64,000 nucleotides of DNA from the NCBI RefSeq assembly GCF_004402705.1, contig NZ_SOFM01000007.1, forward strand, positions 248,001-312,000, given 5' to 3'. The number at the start of each line of letters is the position of its first letter. Positions within the stretch are counted from its first letter, which is position 1. The notes beneath the pieces are model-generated. The model was given only the letters and a program-made list of their open reading frames with translations. It made no database searches and was not told the DNA's origin. Shown one piece after another: positions 37,370 through 47,293 of this stretch. This stretch comes from Cryobacterium mannosilyticum (GTDB lineage Bacteria; Actinomycetota; Actinomycetes; Actinomycetales; Microbacteriaceae). The position numbers and the translations under genes are program-made.

Positions 37370-38529
37370 TCAGTCCTGTTCGCGGGCGGCACCGTCGGCG
37401 GCACGCACGACGAACAGGTCGGGCGTGCCGAAGCCGCGGGCGGCGAAGGCGGCCGTGACGGCGGCCGTGACGGCCGGGATCAGGGCGTGCGGGGTGAGGG
37501 CGATCGCCGCCCCGCCGAATCCGCCGCCGGTCATCCGTGCGCCGATCGCTCCGGTGGCCCGGGCGGTCTCGACCGCGAGGTCGAGCTCGGACACCGAGAT
37601 CTCGAAGTCGTCGCGCATGGACACGTGCGAGGCGTCCAGGAGGGCGCCGATCGCCGTCGGGCCCTGCTCTCGGAGGGTGCGCACGGTGTCGAGAACGCGC
37701 TGGTTCTCGGTGACCACGTGCCGTACCCGGCGGAAGGTCTCGTCGTCGAGCAGGTCGCGGGCCCGGGCGAGGTCGTCCACGTCGAGGTCCCGAAGTGACG
37801 ACACTCCCATCAGCTGGGCGCCCTTCTCGCAGGAGGCCCGGCGGGAGGCGTAGCCGCCGGTGGAGTGGGCGTGGCTCACCCGGGTGTCGATGATGAGCAG
37901 TTCGAGCCCGGCCGCGTCGAAACCGAGCGGGATGACCTCGGCGGCGAGACTCCGGCAGTCGAGGAACACGGCCGCGTCGGCCCGGCCGAGCAGGGAGGCG
38001 GACTGGTCCATGATGCCGGTCGGCGCCCCGACGGCCCGGTTCTCCGCCAGCTGCCCGACCCTGGCCAGCACGCGCCGGTCCAGTCCGAGTTGCCAGACGT
38101 CGTTGAGGGCCACCGCGACCGCGCTTTCGATTGCGGCCGAGGAGGACAGCCCGGCGCCGATCGGCACGTCCGAGTCGATGAACACCTCGAAGCCGGCCAC
38201 GGCGGCCAGGTCGGCGCCGAACTGGCCGAGCGCCCAGGCGACACCGAGCGGGTAGGCCGACCAGCCCTCGAGGTTCTCGGGGGTGAGGTCGTCCAGTGAC
38301 AGCTCGACGGTCTCCTCGGCGAAGGAGCTGGCCACGCGGACCAGCCGGTCGGCGCGCACCCCCAGCGCCACGACCGTGCGGCGGTCGATTGCGAACGGGA
38401 AGACGAAGCCGTCGTTGTAGTCGGTGTGCTCGCCGATCAGGTTGACCCGGCCGGGGGCCGACCAGAGGCCGGTCGGCTCCGTGTCGAACCGGGTCTGGAA
38501 GCCGGTGGTCACCGTCTGGTGGAGGTCGC

Positions 38530-38533
<4 letters not shown>
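37370..38533 (-). CDS. galK: Galactokinase
   Basis: GalK phosphorylates galactose in the Leloir pathway. The 387-aa GHMP kinase has the galactose-binding motif GRVNLIGEHTDYNDGFVFP, the phosphate loop VPIGAGLSSSAAIESAVAVA, the catalytic base region PTGIMDQSASLLG and the C-terminal RMTGGGFGGAAIAL. The ATG at 38533 overlaps the galT stop (ATGA), so galT-galK are co-translated. The much longer ORF starting at 39544 is read-through in the frame opposite to galT and is not real. Confidence 0.96.
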
Positions 38534-39732
<1,199 letters not shown>

Positions 39733-39764
39733 GGCACTGACCACGATAACAAATTTGCGTATCA

Positions 39765-39779
39765 GAAACCAGAGGTTTC
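39765..39779. promoter_or_regulatory. Candidate operator between galT and the DeoR regulator
   Basis: GAAACC-AGA-GGTTTC is a perfect 6-bp inverted repeat in the 85-base AT-rich divergent intergenic region 39733-39817. It is the best symmetric site there and is well placed to control both galT-galK and the regulator gene. The assignment to the adjacent DeoR protein is inferred from position. Confidence 0.5.
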
Positions 39780-39817
39780 GGATTGAAAACCAAAGCAAAC
39801 TAAGTGAAGATGGCTCT

Positions 39818-40678
39818 ATGCCCGAATCAGAATCGTCGAAGGACCAGCACCCGGAACTGCAAGCCGATCGGGGTGCCCTTCCGCCGCACCAGCGGCGGGA
39901 GCGCATCAGGATGCTCGTCGACGAGCGGGGGTTCGTGCGGGTCAGCGAACTCCGTGAGGCATTCGGGGTGTCCGGAGTGACAGCCCGGAGCGACCTCGAC
40001 GCCCTCGAGGCGGCCGGGTCCCTCCAGCGCGTGCACGGCGGGGCGGTGCCCGCGCCGACGACGGGAGCCGGCATCAGACCAGACCGGGAGGCCTCCTTTG
40101 AAGAGGCGCTGGCGGCATCCGTGCTGCCCAAGCAGCAGATCGGCGTTCTGGCCGCCTCGCTCGTTTCCAGCGGCCAGAGCGTGATCCTCGACGTGGGAAC
40201 GACCACGCTCGCGGTGGCGCGGGCGCTGCTGGCCCGAACCGAACTGACCGATGTCGTGATCATCACGAACGGGCTCAGCATCGCGCTCGAGCTCGAGCCG
40301 GCCATTCCCCGGTTCACCGTCATCGTCACCGGCGGGTCCTTGCGCCCCCTGCAGCACTCCCTGGTTGAGCCGATGGCCCAGACCGTGCTCGGCCAGGTGC
40401 ACGCGGACCTGGCCTTCATCGGCTGCAACGGGGTGGACGCGGAGCGCGGGGTGACCAATATCAACCTTCCGGAGGCCGGCATCAAGACGCTCATGCTCGC
40501 CGCCGCGACCCGGGCCATCGTCGTGGCCGACGGTTCGAAGCTCGGCCAGGTGCACCTCGGCCGGATCGGGGCGCTGACCGCATTCGACACCCTGGTGACG
40601 GATGCCGACGCCCCGTTCGATCGGCTGACGCCCCTCCGCGACGCCGGTCTGACCGTTCTCCAGCCGGGCATAGTCTGA
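39818..40678 (+). CDS. DeoR/GlpR family transcriptional regulator of the galactose genes
   Basis: The 286-aa protein has the DeoR helix-turn-helix signature (RRERIRMLVDERGFVRVSEL, then GVSGVTARSDLDALEAAG) and HGGAVPAP as the domain linker. A DeoR C-terminal sugar-phosphate sensor domain follows (VILDVGTTTLAVARALL, then FIGCNGVDAERGVTN). It is divergent from galT-galK and four bases upstream of galM on the same strand. A galactose-pathway effector such as galactose-1-phosphate is likely but not shown. The ATG at 39818 has only a weak ribosome binding site. Confidence 0.88.
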   Translation: MPESESSKDQHPELQADRGALPPHQRRERIRMLVDERGFVRVSELREAFGVSGVTARSDLDALEAAGSLQRVHGGAVPAPTTGAGIRPDREASFEEALAASVLPKQQIGVLAASLVSSGQSVILDVGTTTLAVARALLARTELTDVVIITNGLSIALELEPAIPRFTVIVTGGSLRPLQHSLVEPMAQTVLGQVHADLAFIGCNGVDAERGVTNINLPEAGIKTLMLAAATRAIVVADGSKLGQVHLGRIGALTAFDTLVTDADAPFDRLTPLRDAGLTVLQPGIV

Positions 40679-40682
40679 AGTC

Positions 40683-41681
40683 ATGCGAGCAGCGACAGGA
40701 ACACAGTACGAGTTGCGGGCGGCCTCCCCGAGCGGGCCGGCCAGGGCGATCATCACCGAGGTCGCGGCCGGACTCCGGGCATATTCCGTGGACGGCATAG
40801 ACCTGGTCGAGTCATTCCCGGCCGAGGTCATCCCGCCCAAGTCGGCGGGCATCGTGCTCGTACCGTGGCCGAACCGCATCCGCGACGGCGTCTGGCTCCA
40901 TCACGGTGTTGAGCGGCGGCTTCCGCTGAACGAACCGATCGAACAGAACGCGATCCATGGGCTGCTCTACGCCTCGCCCTATCGGCTGCTCGACCGTAGC
41001 CCGGATGCCGTCACCCTGGCCGCAACGGTGTTCCCCCGACTCGGCTACCCGTTCCAGCTCGACACCACGGTCACCTACGCCCTCACCGACGACGGCCTGG
41101 ACGTCACCCACACGGTGCGCAACGTCGGCACGGATGCCGCTCCGGTGGCCATCGGAGCACATCCGTACCTCAAGATCGGCGGGGTGCCCACCGACGACCT
41201 GACCCTGACGGTGGCGGCCGGCACCCGCATCCTGGTGGACGAGCGGCTGAATCCGGTCGGCGAGACGGCCGTGGACGGCACCGGCTACGACCTGCGCGCT
41301 GGCCGCCTCGTGCGTGAGCTTGACCTTGACGACGGCTTCACCGCCACGATGCTGGAGACCACCGCGATCGGTCACGGCGACGAGCTTGACGACGACTCGC
41401 GTGACGAGGTCAAGGGTGCGGTGGAGCACTCGCTGACCGCGCCCGACGGCCGCAGCGTCATCCTCTGGGGCGACGAGAATATGCGCTACGTGCAGGTCTT
41501 CACCCCACGGGCCTTTCCGGTTGACACCCCCGACGGGCCGACCCCGGGACGCGCGGTCGCGGTGGAGCCGATGACGGCGCCGGCGAACGCCTTCAACACG
41601 GGGGCCGGCCTGCGCTGGCTGGAACCCGGCGAGACCTGGACGGTGCGCTGGGGCATCCGCCACACCGGCCTGGCCGGCTGA
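40683..41681 (+). CDS. galM: Aldose 1-epimerase (mutarotase)
   Basis: GalM interconverts the anomers of galactose and related sugars ahead of GalK. The 332-aa protein has the catalytic histidine region NAIHGLLYASPYRLL, the second conserved segment VAIGAHPYLKIG, and the C-terminal glutamate region RAVAVEPMTAPANAFNTG. It begins 4 bases after the DeoR stop, so regulator and mutarotase are co-transcribed. A role for sulfoquinovose in the distant sulfoglycolysis cluster cannot be excluded, because that cluster has no mutarotase of its own. Confidence 0.92.
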   Translation: MRAATGTQYELRAASPSGPARAIITEVAAGLRAYSVDGIDLVESFPAEVIPPKSAGIVLVPWPNRIRDGVWLHHGVERRLPLNEPIEQNAIHGLLYASPYRLLDRSPDAVTLAATVFPRLGYPFQLDTTVTYALTDDGLDVTHTVRNVGTDAAPVAIGAHPYLKIGGVPTDDLTLTVAAGTRILVDERLNPVGETAVDGTGYDLRAGRLVRELDLDDGFTATMLETTAIGHGDELDDDSRDEVKGAVEHSLTAPDGRSVILWGDENMRYVQVFTPRAFPVDTPDGPTPGRAVAVEPMTAPANAFNTGAGLRWLEPGETWTVRWGIRHTGLAG

Positions 41682-41723
41682 ACCTGCGGCTGAACGCCCG
41701 ACCGGTGACCCGGTCGACCGCTG

Positions 41724-43223
41724 TCAGGACAGCACGTCCATGACCAGTTCCTCGTTTTCGCTGTGGGTGACGAGAGACAGCACGTAGCCGGCGGCGAGCA
41801 GCGCGAACGGCAGCGCCACCAGGACCCAGCCGATCGGGCTCAGGCCCCATGAGGTCGTCGTGGGGTCGACGCCCTCGGCCACCGTGCCGGCGAGGAGCCC
41901 GAACCGGCTCATCAGGAGGTACTCGCCGAGAACCAGGCCGATCGCGGCGAGGACCGGCGCGATGACCGTCTGGAACGGGTTCTCGCTGCCCTTGTTCCGG
42001 TGGAAGTAGACGATGATGGCGATGCAGACGAGGACCTCGATCAGCACGATCGAGACGACGGCGAGACCGCTGAACCAGTAGAACATGTTCAGCACCGGGT
42101 CGAGCTGGAAGACCGCGAAGGCCGCGATGACGAGCCCGGTGACGACCGACGTGACCAGGGACGCCGTGCTCGGGGCGCCGCGCGGGTTCACGTGGCTGAG
42201 CGGCGCGGGCAGGGCCCCGCCGCGACCGAGCGCGAACAGGTAACGGCCTGACGCGTTCTGGAAGGCGAGCAACCCGGCGAACAGGCTGGACAGCACGAGG
42301 ATCCCCATCAGGGTCGCCATCCACGGGCCGACGTACTCCGTGGCGAGGGCGAAGAGCACGGCGGCGGGGTCGGCCAGCGGCACGCCGTCGAGGGTCGAGA
42401 GCTCCACGGTCTTCTCGACGACGGCGGAGGCGCCCATCCCGGTCACCATGGCGAAGGCCGTGAGCGCGAAGAGTACCGTGATGACACCGACGGCCAAGTA
42501 GGTTGCCCGCGGCACGACCTTCTTGGGGTCTTTGGACTCCTCGCCGTAGATGGCCGTGGCCTCGAAGCCGATGAAGGAGGCGAAGGCGAACGCGAAGGCG
42601 ATCCCGGCCGAACCGGTGAGCCCGCCGGCGAGGATCGCGGTCGGGTTGAACGAGGCCCAGACGTTGATGCCTTCCGGCCCGCCGTCGGCGAGGATCGCGA
42701 CCGACGTGACGATGAGTGCGGCCAGCTCGAGCAGCATGAGCACGCCGAGGACCTTGGCGCCCACGTCGACGCTGAGCAGGGAGAGCAGGGTGACCAGGAC
42801 CCAGGCGAGGAGCGTCCAGGCCCACCAGGGCAGCAGTCCGACCTGGGCGGCCAGGAGCCCGCCGAAGAAACCGTAGATCGCGAGCTGGATGGCCAGGTAG
42901 GCGAGGATCGACACGAACGCCGAGGCGGTGCCCAGGTGCTTGCCGAGGCCGCGGCCGACGTAGGCGAAGAAGGCGCCGGCGTTGGTCACCCGCTGGCTCA
43001 TCGCCGCGTAGCCGACGCTGAAGAGGAGCAGGGTGATTCCGACGATGAGGTAGGCCCCCGGGGCGGCCGCCCCGTTGCCGAGCACGATCGCCACGGGAAC
43101 CGCGCCGGTCATCCCGACGAGCGGGGCCGCGGCGGCGACCACGAAGAAGACGATGCCGATCACGCCGAGCCTGCCCTTGTGCAGGGTGGTCTCCGGTTCG
43201 GCCTCGGTGCGGGTGGTCGTCAT
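41724..43223 (-). CDS. APC family permease, probably for amines or amino acids
   Basis: The 499-aa protein has twelve to thirteen helices. GRLGVIGIVFFVVAAAAPLVG is the first-helix substrate motif, and FASFIGFEATAIYGEESKDP is the conserved helix-6 region. ATG at 43223 with GAGGAG 8 bases upstream is clear. The gene lies next to a FeaR-like regulator and a copper amine oxidase, so an aromatic or aliphatic amine is the likely substrate. The larger ORF open to 44297 runs through the regulator gene and is not real. Confidence 0.83.
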   Translation of the reverse strand: MTTTRTEAEPETTLHKGRLGVIGIVFFVVAAAAPLVGMTGAVPVAIVLGNGAAAPGAYLIVGITLLLFSVGYAAMSQRVTNAGAFFAYVGRGLGKHLGTASAFVSILAYLAIQLAIYGFFGGLLAAQVGLLPWWAWTLLAWVLVTLLSLLSVDVGAKVLGVLMLLELAALIVTSVAILADGGPEGINVWASFNPTAILAGGLTGSAGIAFAFAFASFIGFEATAIYGEESKDPKKVVPRATYLAVGVITVLFALTAFAMVTGMGASAVVEKTVELSTLDGVPLADPAAVLFALATEYVGPWMATLMGILVLSSLFAGLLAFQNASGRYLFALGRGGALPAPLSHVNPRGAPSTASLVTSVVTGLVIAAFAVFQLDPVLNMFYWFSGLAVVSIVLIEVLVCIAIIVYFHRNKGSENPFQTVIAPVLAAIGLVLGEYLLMSRFGLLAGTVAEGVDPTTTSWGLSPIGWVLVALPFALLAAGYVLSLVTHSENEELVMDVLS

Positions 43224-43408
43224 GGGGTACTCCTCATCGAGTTGACAACGGAATTCAGGGGGTGAGGGCGCCGGCCGGCGGGTGCCGGGTGCAGCCGGTG
43301 TCGCCGGCGGTGCCGGTGTGACGACTCTGCCCGAAGGCCCGGTCGCGGAGTTGCCATTCCGGGTACGGCAGTTGACGACCAGTGATGAAACGGATGCCGG
43401 GTTCCCGG

Positions 43409-44383
43409 TCAGCCGCGGCGGTAGCTGCTGGGCGGTTCGCCGAACGCGGTGCGGAAGATCCGGCTGAAATGCGCGGCGTCGATGAACCCCCAGCGCGCGG
43501 CGATCACGCCGACCGAGCGGGGCGACAGGATCGGGTCCCGGAGATCCCGGCGGCAGTGCTCCAGCCGCCGGGACCTGATCCAGCCGGACACGGTGGTGTC
43601 GGCCGCATGGAACACGTTGTGCAGCTGGCGCAGTGAGATGAAGTGGGCCGCGGCGATCCCCGCCGGTGACAGCGCCGGGTCGCCGAGCTCGGCCTCGATG
43701 TAGCGGTGGATGCTCGTGAGCAGGTCGGCGCGGGCTCCGGGCGCCGGGTCGCGACGGATGCTCAGTTCGCTCTCGAACATCGTCGCGACCAGGTCCACGG
43801 CGTTGTAGGCGAGCCGGTGGCCGGTCGCCCCGGAGAGGGCGTCGAGGTTCTCGGCCAGCTGCACCATGAACGGGCTGATCATCCGGCCGAGGCCGGCGTC
43901 GCCGGCCATCCTCACCGCGGTGAGCTGCGCGATGGCATCCGCAGGCAGGTCGAGCGCATCGTGCGGGAACATCAGCACGAGGGTGCGGAAGTCCCGTTCG
44001 AACGCCAGGGTGTACGGCCGGTTCGTGTCGTAGACCGCGAGGTCGCCCGGGCGGAGGGTGGCCTCGCGGTTGTCCTGGATCAGGATCCCGCTGCCGGAGA
44101 GCTGCAGGTTGAGTTTGAAGTACTGCCGGTCGGACCTGGTGATGAGCGACGGGGTGCGCAGGACCTGGTGCCCGTTGGCCGTGACCTCCACGATGGAGAG
44201 GTCGTCGAGCACCCGCGAGCGCAGCGTGCCGTGGAAGTCCCTGGCGTCGGTGCGCACCTCGAGCGGAACGAACGAATCCGAGACGAGGGTGCGCCACTCG
44301 CCGAACGAGTTCGCCTCCGCGCGGCGGACAGAGTCGGCGCTGCCGCCGACCGGGGTGGGCTGGGTGGCCATGGTCATCGTCAC
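43409..44383 (-). CDS. AraC family regulator, FeaR/AraC-binding-like
   Basis: The 324-aa protein has an N-terminal AraC-binding-like sensor domain (RTDARDFHGTLRSRVLDDLS, then LRPGDLAVYDTNRPYTLAF), as in E. coli FeaR, the activator of phenylethylamine catabolism. Its C-terminal AraC domain ends WGFIDAAHFSRIFRTAFGEPP. I chose the GTG at 44383, which has AAGGA 7 bases upstream. ATGs at 44377 and 44371 are alternatives. It probably activates the amine oxidase and permease genes. Confidence 0.85.
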   Translation of the reverse strand: MTMTMATQPTPVGGSADSVRRAEANSFGEWRTLVSDSFVPLEVRTDARDFHGTLRSRVLDDLSIVEVTANGHQVLRTPSLITRSDRQYFKLNLQLSGSGILIQDNREATLRPGDLAVYDTNRPYTLAFERDFRTLVLMFPHDALDLPADAIAQLTAVRMAGDAGLGRMISPFMVQLAENLDALSGATGHRLAYNAVDLVATMFESELSIRRDPAPGARADLLTSIHRYIEAELGDPALSPAGIAAAHFISLRQLHNVFHAADTTVSGWIRSRRLEHCRRDLRDPILSPRSVGVIAARWGFIDAAHFSRIFRTAFGEPPSSYRRG

Positions 44384-44491
44384 GGTGGGCTCCTTTGCCG
44401 TCGTGTACAGACTCGCTGTGGCAGTAACCTAGCCGGGTTCGCCGGCAAAGTCACTCTTTTTTCGACAGATGTTGAAAAACGAGGGTGCGGA

Positions 44492-45088
44492 TCAGTCGCC
44501 CGTCGCCAGCAGCTGGAGGTAGCCGTCGAGCTGGGTGATCAGCTGGTTCGGCGAGTGGTCGGCGGGGGAGAGGGCCGCCGTGATCTGGGCGCCCAGCACC
44601 ACCGTCATCAGGTGCCCGACGATGTCCGCGTCGCTGACCAGCGTGTGCACCTCCCCGCTCTCGCGGCACTCGGTGAGCAGTGCGCGCAGGGCCTGCCGCC
44701 ACTGCAGCATGGAGGCGTCGTGCAGCGTCGCCTTCGCCGGGTCGCCGAGCGCCTTCTGCCAGAACGGGATGACGATCCGGGCCTCGCTGATCCGGATGTC
44801 GTCCAGGGGGAGAATCTCGTGGCAGTAGGCCCGCAGTGCGACGAGTCCGGTCTTCCCGGTCGTGGCGGCGCGCATCCGTTCGCTGGTCTGGCTGAACACG
44901 TGCCCGAACGCGAAGGTGAGCAGGTCGTCCTTGGTCGGGAAGTAAGGCTTCAGGGCGCCGTTCGCGAACCCGGCCTCAGCCGCGATTTCGCGCATCGTCG
45001 CACCCTCGATGCCGTGCCTGGCGATGATGCGCCAGGTCGCGTTGACCAGCTCGACCCGACGCTGGTCGTGGTCGACAACCTTTGGCAT
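44492..45088 (-). CDS. TetR family transcriptional regulator
   Basis: The 198-aa protein has a TetR helix-turn-helix (RIIARHGIEGATMREIAAEA, then GFANGALKPYFPTKDDLLTFAF) and an all-helical ligand domain typical of BetI-like regulators. It is divergent from the copper amine oxidase gene, which is its probable target. The 152-base intergenic region contains the pair CCTAT (45148-45152) and ATAGG (45165-45169) as a possible operator. Confidence 0.85.
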   Translation of the reverse strand: MPKVVDHDQRRVELVNATWRIIARHGIEGATMREIAAEAGFANGALKPYFPTKDDLLTFAFGHVFSQTSERMRAATTGKTGLVALRAYCHEILPLDDIRISEARIVIPFWQKALGDPAKATLHDASMLQWRQALRALLTECRESGEVHTLVSDADIVGHLMTVVLGAQITAALSPADHSPNQLITQLDGYLQLLATGD

Positions 45089-45240
45089 GCTTCCCCGTCT
45101 CCGACAGTCCTCGAAGGAATTGACCCTTGCCCCCGAGCATAGTGAGCCCTATTCTTCTACAACCATAGGAAATAAATGCAGTGACGCATTTGGATGCCCG
45201 CGCGTCCACCTGCCCGGCCTACAACCTCGAAAGGGTTCCC

Positions 45241-47184
45241 ATGACACTCGCCTCCGCTGACGCCAACACGGCGTTGCCGCCGCTCGCCGGTGCGCACGCG
45301 CTGACCACCACCGCCGAACTCGAGTCGGTCAGGGCCATCCTGGGTGACGCCGGGCTGCTCGGGGAGAACGTGCGGTTCGCCTACCTGGGCCTGCTCGATC
45401 CGCCGCGGGGCGCGGAGTCCGGCGAGCCGAACCGGCGCTTCCGGGCCTTCCTGCACGACATCTCCGGTGCCGCTCCCCGGGACGTCACGGTCTCGGCCAC
45501 CCGGCGGGCCGTCGAATCGGTCACCCTGCTCGACACCGCGGTCACCGGGGAGCTGCCCGTGCTCGAGGAGGAGTTCGGCGCGGTCGAGGAACTTCTCACC
45601 CACGACGCGCGCTGGCTGGCCGCGCTCGCCGCGCGCGGGCTGGACGTCGCCACCGTGCGGGTCGCCCCGCTGTCGGCCGGCGTCTTCGAGTATCCGGAGG
45701 AGAAGGGCCGGCGCATCCTGCGCGGGCTCGCCTTCGTGCAGCAGTTCCCGGAGGACAGTCCGTGGGCCCACCCGATCGACGGGCTCGTCGCCTACGTCGA
45801 CATCGTGAGCAAGACCGTCGACCAGGTCATCGACTACGGTGTGGTGCCGATCCCGGCCGAGCACGGCAACTACACCGACCCCGCGCTCACCGGTCCGCTG
45901 CGGGAGACGCTCAAGCCGATCGAGATCACCCAGCCGGAGGGCCCGAGCTTCACCGTCACCGGCGGGAACCACGTCGAGTGGGAGAAGTGGAGCCTCGATG
46001 TGGGCTTCGATGTGCGCGAGGGCGTCGTGCTGCACAACATCGGCTTCGACGATGCCGGGGTGCGCCGGTCGATCATCCGCCGGGCGTCGATCGCGGAGAT
46101 GGTCGTGCCCTACGGCGATCCGTCGCCCGTGCGGTCCTGGCAGAACTACTTCGACACCGGTGAGTACCTGGTCGGCCAGTACGCCAATTCGCTCGAACTC
46201 GGCTGCGACTGCCTCGGTGAGATCACCTACCTCAGCCCCGTCATCACCGACGGCTTCGGCAACCCTCGGGAGATCCGCAACGGAATCTGCATGCACGAGG
46301 AGGACTGGAGCATCCTCTCCAAGCACAGCGACCTCTGGACCGGGATCGAGTACACCCGCCGCAACCGGCGCCTGGTGATCTCCTTCTTCACGACCATCGG
46401 CAACTACGACTACGGCTTCTACTGGTACCTCTACCTCGACGGCACCATCGAGTTCGAGGCGAAGGCCACCGGCATCGTCTTCACCAGCGCGTACCCGGGC
46501 AAGGGCTACCCGTATGCCTCGGAGCTGGCCCCGGGGCTCGGCGCCCCGTTCCACCAGCACCTCTTCAGCGCCCGGCTGGACATGGCCGTCGACGGGCTCA
46601 CCAACCGGGTCGAGGAAGAGGAGGCGGTGCGGGTGCCGATGGGAGTCGGCAACGAACGCGGCAACGCCTTCACCCGCAAACGCACGGTGGTGGCCCGCGA
46701 GGCCGACGGGGTGCGGGAGGCGGACATGCGGCACGGCCGCACCTGGCTGGTCTCGAACCCGAACGTGCTCAACCGCCTCGGCGAGCCGGTCGGCTACAAG
46801 CTCTACCCGCAGGGCCAGCCGACCCTGCTCGCGGACGAGGAATCGTCGGTCGCGCGCCGGGCGGCATTCGCGACCAAGGACCTCTGGATCACCCGCTTCG
46901 CCGAGGAGGAGCGCTACCCCACCGGGGACTTCGTCAACCAGCACGCGGGTGGCGCCGGTCTTCCCGCCTACCTGGCGGCGGATCGTGACCTGGACGGGCA
47001 GGACATCGTGCTCTGGCACACCTTCGGCCTGACCCACTATCCGCGGATCGAGGACTGGCCGATCATGCCGGTCGACACCGCCGGGTTCAAGCTCAAGCCG
47101 GACGGTTTCTTCGACCGCAGCCCGGTCCTCGACGTGCCGGCCAGCACCCCGGCCGCAGCGGGCGAGGACCACTGCCACTGCTGA
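45241..47184 (+). CDS. Copper-containing primary amine oxidase (TPQ cofactor)
   Basis: The enzyme oxidises primary amines to aldehydes with release of ammonia and H2O2. The 647-aa protein shows the self-processed topaquinone tyrosine Tyr389 in NYDYGFYW, the catalytic base Asp305 in YFDTGEY, and the copper ligands His438/His440 (PFHQHLF) and His599 (GLTHYPR). Their spacing equals that of Arthrobacter phenylethylamine oxidase as I remember it. The C-terminus ends in DHCHC. I chose the ATG at 45241 with GAAAGGG upstream. An in-frame GTG at 45181 is less likely. Neighbouring permease and FeaR-like regulator point to an aromatic amine such as phenylethylamine or tyramine. Confidence 0.95.
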   Translation: MTLASADANTALPPLAGAHALTTTAELESVRAILGDAGLLGENVRFAYLGLLDPPRGAESGEPNRRFRAFLHDISGAAPRDVTVSATRRAVESVTLLDTAVTGELPVLEEEFGAVEELLTHDARWLAALAARGLDVATVRVAPLSAGVFEYPEEKGRRILRGLAFVQQFPEDSPWAHPIDGLVAYVDIVSKTVDQVIDYGVVPIPAEHGNYTDPALTGPLRETLKPIEITQPEGPSFTVTGGNHVEWEKWSLDVGFDVREGVVLHNIGFDDAGVRRSIIRRASIAEMVVPYGDPSPVRSWQNYFDTGEYLVGQYANSLELGCDCLGEITYLSPVITDGFGNPREIRNGICMHEEDWSILSKHSDLWTGIEYTRRNRRLVISFFTTIGNYDYGFYWYLYLDGTIEFEAKATGIVFTSAYPGKGYPYASELAPGLGAPFHQHLFSARLDMAVDGLTNRVEEEEAVRVPMGVGNERGNAFTRKRTVVAREADGVREADMRHGRTWLVSNPNVLNRLGEPVGYKLYPQGQPTLLADEESSVARRAAFATKDLWITRFAEEERYPTGDFVNQHAGGAGLPAYLAADRDLDGQDIVLWHTFGLTHYPRIEDWPIMPVDTAGFKLKPDGFFDRSPVLDVPASTPAAAGEDHCHC

Positions 47185-47293
47185 CCTGCCGTAGCCGCCC
47201 CTGTCGCGCTGGTAGACCTGTCGCGACCGGCGGCTGTCCGGCGGCCGATCTTGTCGACCCCCGAATGACGTGACAGGTCCACCCTCCTCTCGT

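Noticed and set aside
40683..41681. galM as the missing sulfoquinovose mutarotase (YihR)
   Set aside because: It is co-transcribed with the galactose DeoR regulator and next to galT-galK; a second role is possible but unsupported.
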